Positions 44,577 to 52,634 of a stretch of 53,062 nucleotides of DNA are shown here, one piece after another. Within the stretch, counting starts at the first letter, position 1; each line of letters begins with the position of its first letter. Where the stretch lies: contig JACPFN010000013.1 of assembly GCA_016183005.1 (NCBI GenBank), positions 1 to 53,062 on the forward strand, read 5' to 3'. The translations under genes were made by a program, and so were the position numbers. Under the pieces are notes generated by a model that did not search any database, was not told where the DNA came from, and worked only from the letters and a program-made list of their open reading frames with translations. This stretch comes from Candidatus Babelota bacterium (GTDB lineage: Bacteria > Babelota > Babeliae > Babelales > Chromulinivoraceae).

Positions 44577-45968
44577 ATGAAATCAAATAATACATCTGGT
44601 ATTCGTTCATTGTTTCATATGCAGGGCGGGCTTACATATCCAAAAATATTGAAATATTTTTTTCCAGAATGGATTACGGCTTTAGTGGTATATTTTTTAC
44701 CATATTTTATTGATTGTTTATTTATTTGTAATTTGAAATCTACCAGCACGTACGCAGTTTCAGGAATCATCGATAATTTTTTGACTATGTTTCTTAAGGC
44801 TGCAGAAGGTTTACCTATTGGTATCGTAATCGTTGCAGGTTATTTTAACGGACGTCAAGAATATGAAAAAGCAGGACAAACATTTGTTGATGCATTTTGG
44901 GTAGTTATAGCGGTAGGTACAGTTCTTTCGGGTATGCTATATCTCTCTATTCCTTTGGTTTGTTCATTTAATAATTTCTCTGAAGATATGATTGCTCAGG
45001 GGATTCCTTATCTTAAAATTAAATCCTTAGTGATATTTTTCATGTTTGTGTATTTTTCATTAGTTGGATTTTTGCGTGCTATAAAAAATACATTAACACC
45101 TATGATTGTCTTTATAATGGGGAGCATTGTTTTTGTTTCTGTTGATTATGTTTTAATATTTGGAAAATTAGGTTTTCCGCAAATGTCATTGCTTGGTTCA
45201 GCAACTGCAGCATTAACACAATATATTTTTATGTGTATCGTTATGATCTCTTATTTGTTGCTTACGTCTAAGCATGAAATGTACAAAATCTCCTTATTTA
45301 ATCATATATTTTCTTTTGATCGTATTAAAAAAATTGTAACAACCTCGCTTCCTGTAGTTATTGATAAAGTTTCTATTGCTTTTGCCTATGCATGGCTTGG
45401 ATCATGTATGTCTCATTTAGGGCAAGAGGCTGGTGCAGCTTTTTCGTGTATCAAAATGATGGAACGATTTGCATTTTTACCCGCAATTGCATGTGCACAA
45501 ATTATTACGTTTTTGGTAAGTAATGATTTAGGTCGTGGTGATTGGAATAGTATTTATGCTAACATTAAAAAAATTATTATTATTTCAACGTGCTTAGTAG
45601 GATTTATTTTAATTATTGGTTCTATTTGGCCCATGTGGTTTGTAAGTTTTTTTGATAAAAATGGTGATTTTGGTTCTATGGTAGCTCTGATATTTCCAGC
45701 CTTAAGTGTACTTATTTTAATAGATTTGTTACAGTTGGTTTTATCTGCAGCTTTGCGAGGTGCAGGTGATGTAAAAACAGTTATGTGGACACGGGTTGGT
45801 GTTATTGCTGCATTTTTCATTCCGTCAACATATATAATTTCAATGTTTTCATTTTCTCATATTGTGTACAAAATGCTGGCAACTTATGCAGTATTTTTAA
45901 TCGGAAATGGATTAATGAGTTTAGTGTATATGTATCGTTTAAGTCAAAATAATTGGAAAAAACAATAA
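44577..45968 (+). CDS. MATE family efflux transporter
   Basis: A 463-aa polytopic protein with about 12 predicted membrane segments in two related halves, as in MATE/NorM multidrug exporters (for instance ITALVVYFLPYFIDCLFI near the N-terminus, RAIKNTLTPMIVF in the first half and AALRGAGDVKTVMW in the second). These use a sodium or proton gradient to export drugs or metabolites. Substrate is unknown. It is 23 bases after rsmG and just before gatC. Confidence 0.85.
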   Translation: MKSNNTSGIRSLFHMQGGLTYPKILKYFFPEWITALVVYFLPYFIDCLFICNLKSTSTYAVSGIIDNFLTMFLKAAEGLPIGIVIVAGYFNGRQEYEKAGQTFVDAFWVVIAVGTVLSGMLYLSIPLVCSFNNFSEDMIAQGIPYLKIKSLVIFFMFVYFSLVGFLRAIKNTLTPMIVFIMGSIVFVSVDYVLIFGKLGFPQMSLLGSATAALTQYIFMCIVMISYLLLTSKHEMYKISLFNHIFSFDRIKKIVTTSLPVVIDKVSIAFAYAWLGSCMSHLGQEAGAAFSCIKMMERFAFLPAIACAQIITFLVSNDLGRGDWNSIYANIKKIIIISTCLVGFILIIGSIWPMWFVSFFDKNGDFGSMVALIFPALSVLILIDLLQLVLSAALRGAGDVKTVMWTRVGVIAAFFIPSTYIISMFSFSHIVYKMLATYAVFLIGNGLMSLVYMYRLSQNNWKKQ

Positions 45969-45986
45969 TTTAAAAAGGTGTTTGCT

Positions 45987-46271
45987 GTGGCTAAAGTAAC
46001 TAGAGAAGAGATTCTAAAAATTGCAGAAATGACACGTGTTTCTATTGAAGAACATGAAATGGATAGTATTATTGCACAGTTTAACTCTGTTTTAAACTAT
46101 GCAGAGTGTGTAGTTGAAATTGCACAACAAGTAGACATGGCGACCCAGAAGAATATTAATTGCATGAGAAATGATCAAGTAATTCCAACAGACAGTAAAG
46201 AGATTTTAGCTCAGGCTCCACAATCAGAAGATAACTATTTTGTGGTACCTAAATTTATTGATAACAAGTAA
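45987..46271 (+). CDS. gatC: Aspartyl/glutamyl-tRNA amidotransferase subunit C
   Basis: A 94-aa GatC subunit of the GatCAB complex that makes Gln-tRNA or Asn-tRNA by amidation. Sequence features are the N-terminal VTREEILKIAEMTRVSIEEH, the middle FNSVLNYAECVVEI, and LAQAPQSEDNYFVVPKFI, the typical 'NAP---DGYFVVPKV' ending. The start is GTG 45987, as AAAAAGG (45972-45978) is correctly spaced; a GTG at 45978 overlaps that site. gatA follows; gatB is not in the window. Confidence 0.9.
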   Translation: MAKVTREEILKIAEMTRVSIEEHEMDSIIAQFNSVLNYAECVVEIAQQVDMATQKNINCMRNDQVIPTDSKEILAQAPQSEDNYFVVPKFIDNK

Positions 46272-46289
46272 TTCTTGAGAGGAACAGTT

Positions 46290-47735
46290 ATGCATGAGCT
46301 TTCTTTTGCTACCATTAAAGACATTAAACATGGTATTGAAACTAAAAAATATTCTCATAATGAAATTTTAAAATATTTTTTACAACAGTTTGCTGTACAT
46401 GATTCAAAAATTAAATCGGCAATTGAGATTTTTGATGAACAATCGATTTTGAAAAATTTTAATCCAGGAGGAATCTTGCATGGTATTCCTGGAATTATTA
46501 AAGATAATATTTGTCAAAAAGATCGCTTTATTTCTTGCGCTTCAAAAATGCTTGAAAATTATAAAGCTACTTACGATGCTACAGCTGTGGACCGTTTAAA
46601 AACAGAGGGTGCTCTTTTAATTGGGCGTGCAAATTTAGATGAATTTGCAATGGGAAGTTCAACAGAAACTTCCGCATTTTTTAAAACTAGAAATCCTTGG
46701 AATTCACAATGTGTTCCTGGTGGATCAAGTGGTGGATCAATAGCAGCAGTTGCTGCAGGAATGGTTCCTTGGTCACTTGGTAGTGAAACTGGTGGATCAG
46801 TACGTCATCCAGCAGCATTTTGTGGAGTGGTTGGCTTTAAGCCAACTTATGGATCTGTTTCTCGTTATGGATTAATTGCATATGCATCATCACTTGATCA
46901 AATTGGCATTTCAACGCATACCGTATATGATACAGCGCTTGTTTATTCAGTAATAGCCGGACATGATGCTAAGGATGCATCGTCATTGGTTCAGTTACAT
47001 AAAAAGGATTATACTAAGAATTTAACAGGAAAAATTCCCGCTGGTCTTAAAATTGGTATAGTGACTAATGCTATTGATAATGCAGATTTAGATAGTCAAG
47101 TTCGTGATTTAACTATGCAAGCAACGAAAGTTTTAGAAGCTGCAGGTGCAAAAGTAATTCCAGTAACAATTCCTGCAATGGATTATGGCGCTGCAACATA
47201 TTTTATTATTAGCCGCGCAGAAGCTGCATCAAATTTATCACGTTTTGATGGTGTACGTTATGGATATCGCGCACAAGATTCAAAAGATTTAAGAGATCTA
47301 TACATTCATAGTAGAACTCAAGGATTTGGTAAAGAAGTTAAAGTGCGCATGATGATTGGAAACTATGTGCTTTCAGCAGGTTTTGCTGACAAGTATTATA
47401 ATAATGCGCAAAAAGTTCAGGGAGTTATCAGACAAGATTATCAAGCTGCATTTAAAGAGTGTGATGTGTTAATTATGCCTTCGCAAGCTTGTCCTGCATT
47501 TGAATTTGGTAAATTTGATAACAATAAACTTCAGATGGATTTACAGGATTATTTCTTGTGTTCTGCAAATTTAGCTGGAATTCCTGCGATATCAGTTCCA
47601 TGTGGATTTACTAAAGAAAATTTACCGGTAGGGTTTCAGATTATTGGACCACATTTATCAGAAGAATTATTATTTCAAGTAGGTGATGCCTATCAGCAAA
47701 TAACTGATTGGCACATGAAATATCCAACATTCTAA
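46290..47735 (+). CDS. gatA: Aspartyl/glutamyl-tRNA amidotransferase subunit A
   Basis: A 481-aa amidase-signature protein, the glutaminase subunit of GatCAB. ATG 46290 is preceded by GAGAGG (46278-46283). The catalytic Lys lies in GIIKDNIC, the cis-Ser in VPGGSSGGSIAAVAAG and the nucleophile Ser in GSETGGSVRHPAAFCGVVGF. GFKPTYGSVSRYGLIAYAS is strongly GatA. Length is typical. Coupled to gatC 18 bases upstream. Confidence 0.95.
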   Translation: MHELSFATIKDIKHGIETKKYSHNEILKYFLQQFAVHDSKIKSAIEIFDEQSILKNFNPGGILHGIPGIIKDNICQKDRFISCASKMLENYKATYDATAVDRLKTEGALLIGRANLDEFAMGSSTETSAFFKTRNPWNSQCVPGGSSGGSIAAVAAGMVPWSLGSETGGSVRHPAAFCGVVGFKPTYGSVSRYGLIAYASSLDQIGISTHTVYDTALVYSVIAGHDAKDASSLVQLHKKDYTKNLTGKIPAGLKIGIVTNAIDNADLDSQVRDLTMQATKVLEAAGAKVIPVTIPAMDYGAATYFIISRAEAASNLSRFDGVRYGYRAQDSKDLRDLYIHSRTQGFGKEVKVRMMIGNYVLSAGFADKYYNNAQKVQGVIRQDYQAAFKECDVLIMPSQACPAFEFGKFDNNKLQMDLQDYFLCSANLAGIPAISVPCGFTKENLPVGFQIIGPHLSEELLFQVGDAYQQITDWHMKYPTF

Positions 47736-47792
47736 TTTTACTTTTATTTTGAATTGACCAGATAATTGATGTATTAAAATTAGAATTTTTAT

Positions 47793-47833
47793 AAAAAAAA
47801 TAGGGCTCATTAAATTGAGCCCTATTTTTTTTT
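47793..47833. terminator. Bidirectional terminator, 17-bp stem
   Basis: Arms 47793-47809 (A8 then TAGGGCTCA) and 47816-47832 (TGAGCCCTA then T8) are perfect complements with a six-base loop. It lies between gatA and the convergent H1-like gene. Confidence 0.88.
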
Positions 47834-47842
47834 ACGTACTAG

Positions 47843-48109
47843 TTACCAAGCAAGTTTTTTGCGAGGAGCTATACGTTTCATAGGACGAAGTTCTGGAGTT
47901 GCGGCTTCTTTAGCAGCTTTACGTTTAGGAGCAGCTTTTTTAGCAGCCTTACGTTTAGGAGCAGCTTTTTTAGCAACTTTACGTTTAGTTGTTGTTTTTT
48001 TAGCAGCTTTACGTTTAGGAGCAGCTTTTTTGGCTGTTTTACGTTTAGGAGCAGCTTTTTTTACTGATTTACGTTTAACTGCCGCACGTTTTGTAACTTT
48101 TTTTACCAT
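47843..48109 (-). CDS. Histone H1-like Lys/Ala/Pro-repeat DNA-binding protein
   Basis: An 88-aa protein made largely of ten-residue units of the type KRKAAKKAAP, resembling the C-terminal tail of eukaryotic H1 and the H1-like proteins of Chlamydia (HctB) and other intracellular bacteria. It is expected to bind and condense DNA non-specifically. The N-terminus VKKVTKRAAVKRK and the less repetitive C-terminus ELRPMKRIAPRKKLAW flank the repeats. AGGAGAAC precedes ATG 48109 on the minus strand. The opposite-strand ORF over this region is an artefact of the repeats. Confidence 0.85.
   Translation of the reverse strand: MVKKVTKRAAVKRKSVKKAAPKRKTAKKAAPKRKAAKKTTTKRKVAKKAAPKRKAAKKAAPKRKAAKEAATPELRPMKRIAPRKKLAW
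47911..48060. repeat. Tandem 30-bp coding repeats in the H1-like gene
   Basis: Five consecutive 30-bp units, starting at 47911, 47941, 47971, 48001 and 48031, share the core TTACGTTTAGGAGCAGCTTT with a few substitutions. They encode the ten-residue repeat of the H1-like protein. Confidence 0.88.
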
Positions 48110-48349
48110 GGGTTCTCCTTTTTTTTATAAGAGATTAATTTCATACATTTATAATGTATAAAAAAAAATATTATAAATGCAATAGTTGTCTTCTTAATAT
48201 CTTATATTTTTATTTATCTATAACGATTTCTAATTGTAATTTTTTTTATCAATAGTTATACTTCAATTACATTTTTGTTTATAAGATAGATTTTTAAAAT
48301 TCATATTTCAACTATAAAAAATATTTAATTAACACGTAAAGGTACATCT

Positions 48350-48886
48350 ATGTTAATAAAATCAAAAAATCTTTTTTTTAGTATTTTAATTTTATCTATA
48401 GGATTGTCTGGAAATGATAATAATTTAGAAATTACACAGACAGAATCTATGCAAGAAAAATTATCAGAAGAGATTCAAAAAACAGAAGAGACCGAGGAAG
48501 TAGAAGAGATCCAGAAATCAGAAGCGACTGAGAATATAAAGACTAAAAAAATATTGGATATAGTACAAAAAAAATATCGAAAAATTATAGATGTTTTTTT
48601 AAAATCAGATAGATCTTCAAAAATTGTAGATCAATTAGCAATACTCAAAGAAAATCCATCGATCAATTTTAATATTGATAAGATAGGTTTAGTTACAGCC
48701 ATCTTTGCATCTTTATCTTTATTAGCTTGTAATCGATTAACAAAACCGGGTAGAATTCGAAGCAATCAATTTTTTAAAGGATTTTCATATATATCTTATG
48801 GATATTTGACATATAGATTAGTATCTACAAATAATGATGTTAAGCGTGATATTTGTAAGACTTTAGAAAAAATAAAAAAAGATTAA
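48350..48886 (+). CDS. Secreted Glu/Lys-rich protein of unknown function
   Basis: A 178-aa protein with a signal peptide (NLFFSILILSIGLSGND), a Glu-rich segment (KTEETEEVEEIQKSEATE) that is probably disordered, a basic helix (KKKYRKIIDVFLK) and one hydrophobic segment near residue 125 (KIGLVTAIFASLSLLACNR). No family is recognised. The layout recalls the partial protein at 52635. It is preceded by a 240-base AT-rich gap and followed by a hairpin. Confidence 0.6.
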   Translation: MLIKSKNLFFSILILSIGLSGNDNNLEITQTESMQEKLSEEIQKTEETEEVEEIQKSEATENIKTKKILDIVQKKYRKIIDVFLKSDRSSKIVDQLAILKENPSINFNIDKIGLVTAIFASLSLLACNRLTKPGRIRSNQFFKGFSYISYGYLTYRLVSTNNDVKRDICKTLEKIKKD

Positions 48887-48919
48887 AAATTTAATAATTT
48901 CATTGTTGTATTAGTGAAT

Positions 48920-48962
48920 AGATATAGGTTATGAGTTACATTTTGTCTGATAACCTATATCT
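48920..48962 (+). terminator. Hairpin terminator
   Basis: A 13-bp perfect stem (AGATATAGGTTAT at 48920-48932 with ATAACCTATATCT at 48950-48962) lies after the 48350 gene. The tail is AT-rich, not a pure T run. Confidence 0.6.
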
Positions 48963-49044
48963 ATTATATTTTGCAACTTAATTTTAATTGTGATAATTTT
49001 ATTAATGTTTAAGTCTTAATTTTCCCATTTTTATACGGAATTAT

Positions 49045-50010
49045 ATGAGTTTTTTTTTAGAAAAGTTTACTATTAAAGGTCTAGAAATACCACGTTTTAT
49101 TGGTGCTCCATTAGACGGCATTACCGATTCACCATTTAGAAAACTTGTAAGAGATTTTTCCAAAGAAGAGTTGCTATATACAGAGATGCGTCATGTTAGA
49201 TCTGTTGTTACCCCTAAAGGGGGGGCTTTGGCATTAAATTTTGAGCAATTTGAGCGTCCATTGAACTTTCAATTTGCCGCGAATTCAACTGAATTTGTAG
49301 AGTCTGCATGCGAGCGTGTTTTACGGGTAGGTGTTGATGCGATTGATTTAAATATTGGTTGCCCAGCGCGCAATGTAGTATCTTCTGGTGGTGGATCATC
49401 TTTGATGGCTGACCCAGAACGCCTTGAGGGGATATTGAAAGAGTTTCGACGCTTTATTCCTCAACATATTCCATTTACCCTTAAAATGAGAGCAGGATTT
49501 AAAATTATTAATGCTGTTGATATTGCAAAGCTTGCACAAGATTGTGGTGTTGATGCAATTACTATTCATCCACGTCTTCAGACACAAATGTTCTCAGGGC
49601 AACCTAATTATCAAGTTGCAGCATTGGTAAAACAGGCGGTACAAATACCAGTTGTTTTTTCTGGCAATATTATTAATTTTAAAACAGCAAAAATGACTTA
49701 TGAAAAAACTGGAGTTGATGGATTTTTAATTGGGCGTGGCATGTGGGCAAAGCCGTGGAAGTTTGAAGAGATTAAGGCAAATGCAGCTGGTAAGGAATAT
49801 GTTGTTGATGGACATATGATTTTACGAGTTGCGCTTCGTCATTTAGAGCTCATGGTTGCTGAGTATGGATCACATGGATTATTGAGATTTCGTAAGAATT
49901 TGCCCTTTTATATTAAAGGCCATCCAAGTGCAAGTGAGCTTCGTCAACGTTTGGTTCAGTCGGATAATTTGGAAGATGTTCAAAAAGGATTGATAGAATT
50001 TTTGGGGTAG
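49045..50010 (+). CDS. dus: tRNA-dihydrouridine synthase (DusB-like)
   Basis: A 321-aa flavoenzyme that reduces specific uridines of tRNA to dihydrouridine. It has the Dus TIM-barrel motifs: APLDGITDSPFRKLVRDF, AIDLNIGCPARNVVSSGGGS (the catalytic Cys), FTLKMRAGF, AITIHPRLQTQMFSG and GVDGFLIGRGMWAKPW. Length is normal. mreC starts 4 bases after its stop and is likely co-transcribed. Confidence 0.92.
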   Translation: MSFFLEKFTIKGLEIPRFIGAPLDGITDSPFRKLVRDFSKEELLYTEMRHVRSVVTPKGGALALNFEQFERPLNFQFAANSTEFVESACERVLRVGVDAIDLNIGCPARNVVSSGGGSSLMADPERLEGILKEFRRFIPQHIPFTLKMRAGFKIINAVDIAKLAQDCGVDAITIHPRLQTQMFSGQPNYQVAALVKQAVQIPVVFSGNIINFKTAKMTYEKTGVDGFLIGRGMWAKPWKFEEIKANAAGKEYVVDGHMILRVALRHLELMVAEYGSHGLLRFRKNLPFYIKGHPSASELRQRLVQSDNLEDVQKGLIEFLG

Positions 50011-50014
50011 ATAC

Positions 50015-50842
50015 ATGGAATTAAGGCAAGAAATACGTTTTTGGCTTTTACGCGTTTTTTATATTTCATTTTTTCTTTTTATTATTAATAGAATTTTTTT
50101 TGTTTCTTCTGGTATGACAGAGCATGTAATCTCTTTTTTTTCATATCCATTTCTTAAAGTGCATAATAATATCTCTAAATCTTTAAAAAACAACTCTGAT
50201 TATAAAAAAACGATCGATGATCTTTATAGGCAAATTGATGGAATGATTATATATCAAGAGCTTTTAAAGGAGCATCTTGCTCAACTTGAAGCACAGCAGA
50301 TTTTTATACGGCAAACACGTGAGCTTATTGAATTTCAGGAGCGTTATAATTGTGAAACAATGAGTTTGGCAAAGGTTTTATTGCAATATAGTTGTGCACA
50401 AGAGGATGTTATGTTTATTGATGGAGGTAAAAATAAGGGGTATGCGCATGATGATATTGTGATTTATAAGAATGCTTTAATCGGCAGAATTATAGAGGTA
50501 TATCCATGGTATAGTAAGGTTGCTTGTGTTACGGATCAAAGGTGTAAAATATCTACCATTGTAGGAACAGATGGGCATGGAATCTCAAGTGGTAAAAATA
50601 ATAATAGATTAGAGCTTGATTTTATTCCTCATTATAAACTAGTTTCGATAGGTGACTTAGCGGTATCAAGTGGCAATGGATTAGTTTTCCCGCAGGGATT
50701 TGTTGTCGGGATTGTTCAATCGGTTACTACCGATTTAGTTGCACATAAGATATCCCTTAAGCCTTTTTTTGAACTTTCAGAGATATCCTATGTATATGTT
50801 TTATTCAAAGGCGATGTAGTATTTTCTCCAGATACTTTGTAA
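50015..50842 (+). CDS. mreC: Rod shape-determining protein MreC
   Basis: A 275-aa bitopic membrane protein. One N-terminal helix (LLRVFYISFFLFIINRIFF) is followed by a periplasmic coiled coil at about 55-110 (QLEAQQIFIRQTRELIEFQE) and a beta domain with DVMFIDGGKNKG, IVIYKNALIGRIIEVYPWYS and LAVSSGNGLVFPQGFVVGIV, the usual MreC blocks. It scaffolds the elongation machinery of cell-wall synthesis. Neither mreB nor mreD is next to it in this window. The last 42 bases overlap the convergent sppA gene. Confidence 0.88.
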   Translation: MELRQEIRFWLLRVFYISFFLFIINRIFFVSSGMTEHVISFFSYPFLKVHNNISKSLKNNSDYKKTIDDLYRQIDGMIIYQELLKEHLAQLEAQQIFIRQTRELIEFQERYNCETMSLAKVLLQYSCAQEDVMFIDGGKNKGYAHDDIVIYKNALIGRIIEVYPWYSKVACVTDQRCKISTIVGTDGHGISSGKNNNRLELDFIPHYKLVSIGDLAVSSGNGLVFPQGFVVGIVQSVTTDLVAHKISLKPFFELSEISYVYVLFKGDVVFSPDTL

Positions 50843-51715
50843 GTTAGCTAATGATATTGAAAGTTTATTTTGAATTTCATCATCATCTTCGTCGGCATCT
50901 GGGTGTAATAATTTTTCTAGTTTTGATGGTGTATATGGTTTTATCAGATCAATTTCTCTATCTTCGTGTAAAATATGTTTTTTAATATAATTTTGTGCTG
51001 TAGACTGATTTCCAATTTCGTCAATAAGTCGAAGTTTTAAAGCTTCATTTCCTGTAAATACTTTGCCATCTGCCCAAATATTTTGATCATTAACATTAAG
51101 GTGGCGTAGTTTACTAATATCTAAAACAAATTGTTTATAAGAATCATTCGTTAAATTTTGCAGCATTTTTTGTTGTTCTTCTGTCATATCAACAAACGGA
51201 TCAAGAGAATTTTTATAGGTGCCAGAACTTATTGAGTGAGTTTTTACATCATATTTTTCAAAAAATTCTTTAAGCTTGAATTGAGTGCTGATCTTTGCTC
51301 CAATGCTACCAATAATCGCACTGCTGGGAGCAATTATGTAATCAGTTGTAGCAGCAATCATATATGCACCAGATGCACAAATATTTTCAGCGTATGCAAC
51401 TATAGGTTTTGGAAAATCTTTTTTAAGATCAATTATTTCTTTACTGATGGCTTCAGATGATCCAGCTGCACCGCCAGAGCTATCTAATTTGATTAAAATT
51501 GCTTTGATTTCTGGATCTTTAAAAAATTTTCTGAGTTGTTTATTCCATGTTGTTGAGGTGGTAATCGTTGAATTTATTAGAATAAGACCAACTTTATTTC
51601 TTGGTTCGACGGTGTCAAATATTCGTTGAGAAACTTTATGGATAATAGGGGGAGCTATTTGAATTAAAAGTAGTATCCAGAAGGCGCTTTTGAGTATGTC
51701 TAAAAATTTAATCAC
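50801..51715 (-). CDS. sppA: Signal peptide peptidase SppA-type serine protease
   Basis: A 304-aa ClpP-fold protease that degrades released signal peptides at the membrane. One N-terminal hydrophobic segment (SAFWILLLIQIAPPI) is followed by LDSSGGAAGSSEAISKEI, AYAENICASGAYMIAA (nucleophile Ser), IIGSIGAKI, and SGTYKNSLDPF (the position of the family's general-base Lys). Length is typical for short SppA. Given the large set of exported proteins here, a signal-peptide clearing enzyme is expected. Its 3' end overlaps mreC by 42 bases. Confidence 0.88.
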   Translation of the reverse strand: MIKFLDILKSAFWILLLIQIAPPIIHKVSQRIFDTVEPRNKVGLILINSTITTSTTWNKQLRKFFKDPEIKAILIKLDSSGGAAGSSEAISKEIIDLKKDFPKPIVAYAENICASGAYMIAATTDYIIAPSSAIIGSIGAKISTQFKLKEFFEKYDVKTHSISSGTYKNSLDPFVDMTEEQQKMLQNLTNDSYKQFVLDISKLRHLNVNDQNIWADGKVFTGNEALKLRLIDEIGNQSTAQNYIKKHILHEDREIDLIKPYTPSKLEKLLHPDADEDDDEIQNKLSISLANLQSIWRKYYIAFE

Positions 51716-51824
51716 GATAAACCTTTGTCGGTGAATTTTATGAATTTATTATCTAATGCTGATTATAACAGCTTTCCTGTAATTTGAGGAGCTGTAAAAA
51801 GTAATAAGAATTTGTGAAAAGTTT

Positions 51825-51853
51825 TTGACTTTATTGCTTCTATCCGATAGACT
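51825..51853 (+). promoter_or_regulatory. Putative promoter for the tRNA cluster
   Basis: TTGACT (51825-51830), a 17-base spacer and TAGACT (51848-51853) lie 45 bases upstream of tRNA-Val. The arrangement resembles the TTGACA-TAGTCT pair upstream of HU. Confidence 0.5.
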
Positions 51854-51897
51854 TTCATATGTCTATTTTAAATTCTTTAAAATTCTTGAAATTTTTG

Positions 51898-51973
51898 GGG
51901 CGGTTAGCTCAGTTGGTAGAGCATCAGTCTTACAAACTGGGGGTCACTGGTTCGAATCCAGTATCGCCCACCA
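51898..51973 (+). tRNA. tRNA-Val (TAC)
   Basis: Acceptor GGGCGGT with ATCGCCC, discriminator A and encoded CCA. The anticodon loop CTTACAA in a TCAGT/ACTGG stem gives TAC. T-arm is ACTGGTTCGAATCCAGT. Confidence 0.95.
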
Positions 51974-52007
51974 TGTTTTTTTACATGGTACCTGAAAAAA
52001 TAATTGT

Positions 52008-52083
52008 TCCTTGGTAGCTCAGTTGGTAGAGCAAACGACTGTTAATCGTTAGGTCACTGGTTCGAGTCCAGTCCAAGGAGCCA
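52008..52083 (+). tRNA. tRNA-Asn (GTT)
   Basis: Acceptor TCCTTGG with CCAAGGA, discriminator G and encoded CCA. The anticodon loop CTGTTAA in an AACGA/TCGTT stem gives GTT. Confidence 0.95.
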
Positions 52084-52094
52084 ATTTTTTGGAT

Positions 52095-52171
52095 GGAGCT
52101 GTAGCTCAGTTGGTTAGAGCGTTCGCCTGTCACGCGAAAGGTCGCGGGTTCGAGTCCCGTCAGCTCCGCCA
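52095..52171 (+). tRNA. tRNA-Asp (GTC)
   Basis: Acceptor GGAGCTG with CAGCTCC, discriminator G and encoded CCA. The anticodon loop CTGTCAC in a TTCGC/GCGAA stem gives GTC. It is 11 bases from tRNA-Asn, so the three tRNAs form one cluster. Confidence 0.95.
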
Positions 52172-52634
52172 TTTGTAATTCTTGGTATATTTTTGTATAT
52201 TTTGGTATGTTTTGAATGTTAAAACATATTTATTAATAACAATGTTTATACTCTATTTAATAGATATATTACTTAGCAAAAGATCCACTTATAATACTTC
52301 GGTATTTCGGTATTTGGGTGGAATTTTTTTTAGATTAATAAATTAATTCTTGGCATTACTTATATCCTTTTCTGATAAAATAAAATATATAATAAATAAC
52401 AGGTTTTTAAATTTTTTAAAAATTAAAAAAATATCAAATGTTCTAAGTTAGTTTAATTTTTATTTAATTTAGTTATATTAAAAAATAATTTCAACGTTTA
52501 TATGACATCAAGGAACAACATGTAATTAAATGAATTCTTAAATTAAGTTTTTATCTTTATAAGCAGAAGATATTCTTAAGCTAAAAAATATAAACATTCA
52601 CCATACTATCAAATACTTCATGTAAGGATTTAGA
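52172..52634. other. AT-rich intergenic region without a recognisable gene
   Basis: 463 bases, very AT-rich, with no credible coding frame on either strand. A short direct repeat of CGGTATTT occurs at about 52301-52315. No hairpin with a clean T run was seen after the tRNA cluster. It must contain the end of the tRNA transcript and the promoter of the 52635 gene, but neither can be placed with confidence. Confidence 0.4.

Noticed and set aside
47911-48060. Possible CRISPR-like array of 30-bp repeats
   Set aside because: Units are contiguous with no spacers and encode protein repeats in frame.
47859-48161. A 100-residue plus-strand ORF rich in Ala and Leu opposite the H1-like gene
   Set aside because: It is the reverse reading of the 30-bp repeats; the minus-strand Lys/Ala/Pro protein has a proper ribosome binding site and a known type.
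51970-51989. A small hairpin (ACCATG/CATGGT) between tRNA-Val and tRNA-Asn
   Set aside because: It involves the CCA end of the tRNA and has only six pairs; it may be a processing element but is not distinguishable from chance.
51981-52172. A 63-residue minus-strand ORF across the tRNA-Asn and tRNA-Asp genes
   Set aside because: It is antisense to well-formed tRNAs and is a common artefact in annotation of tRNA clusters.
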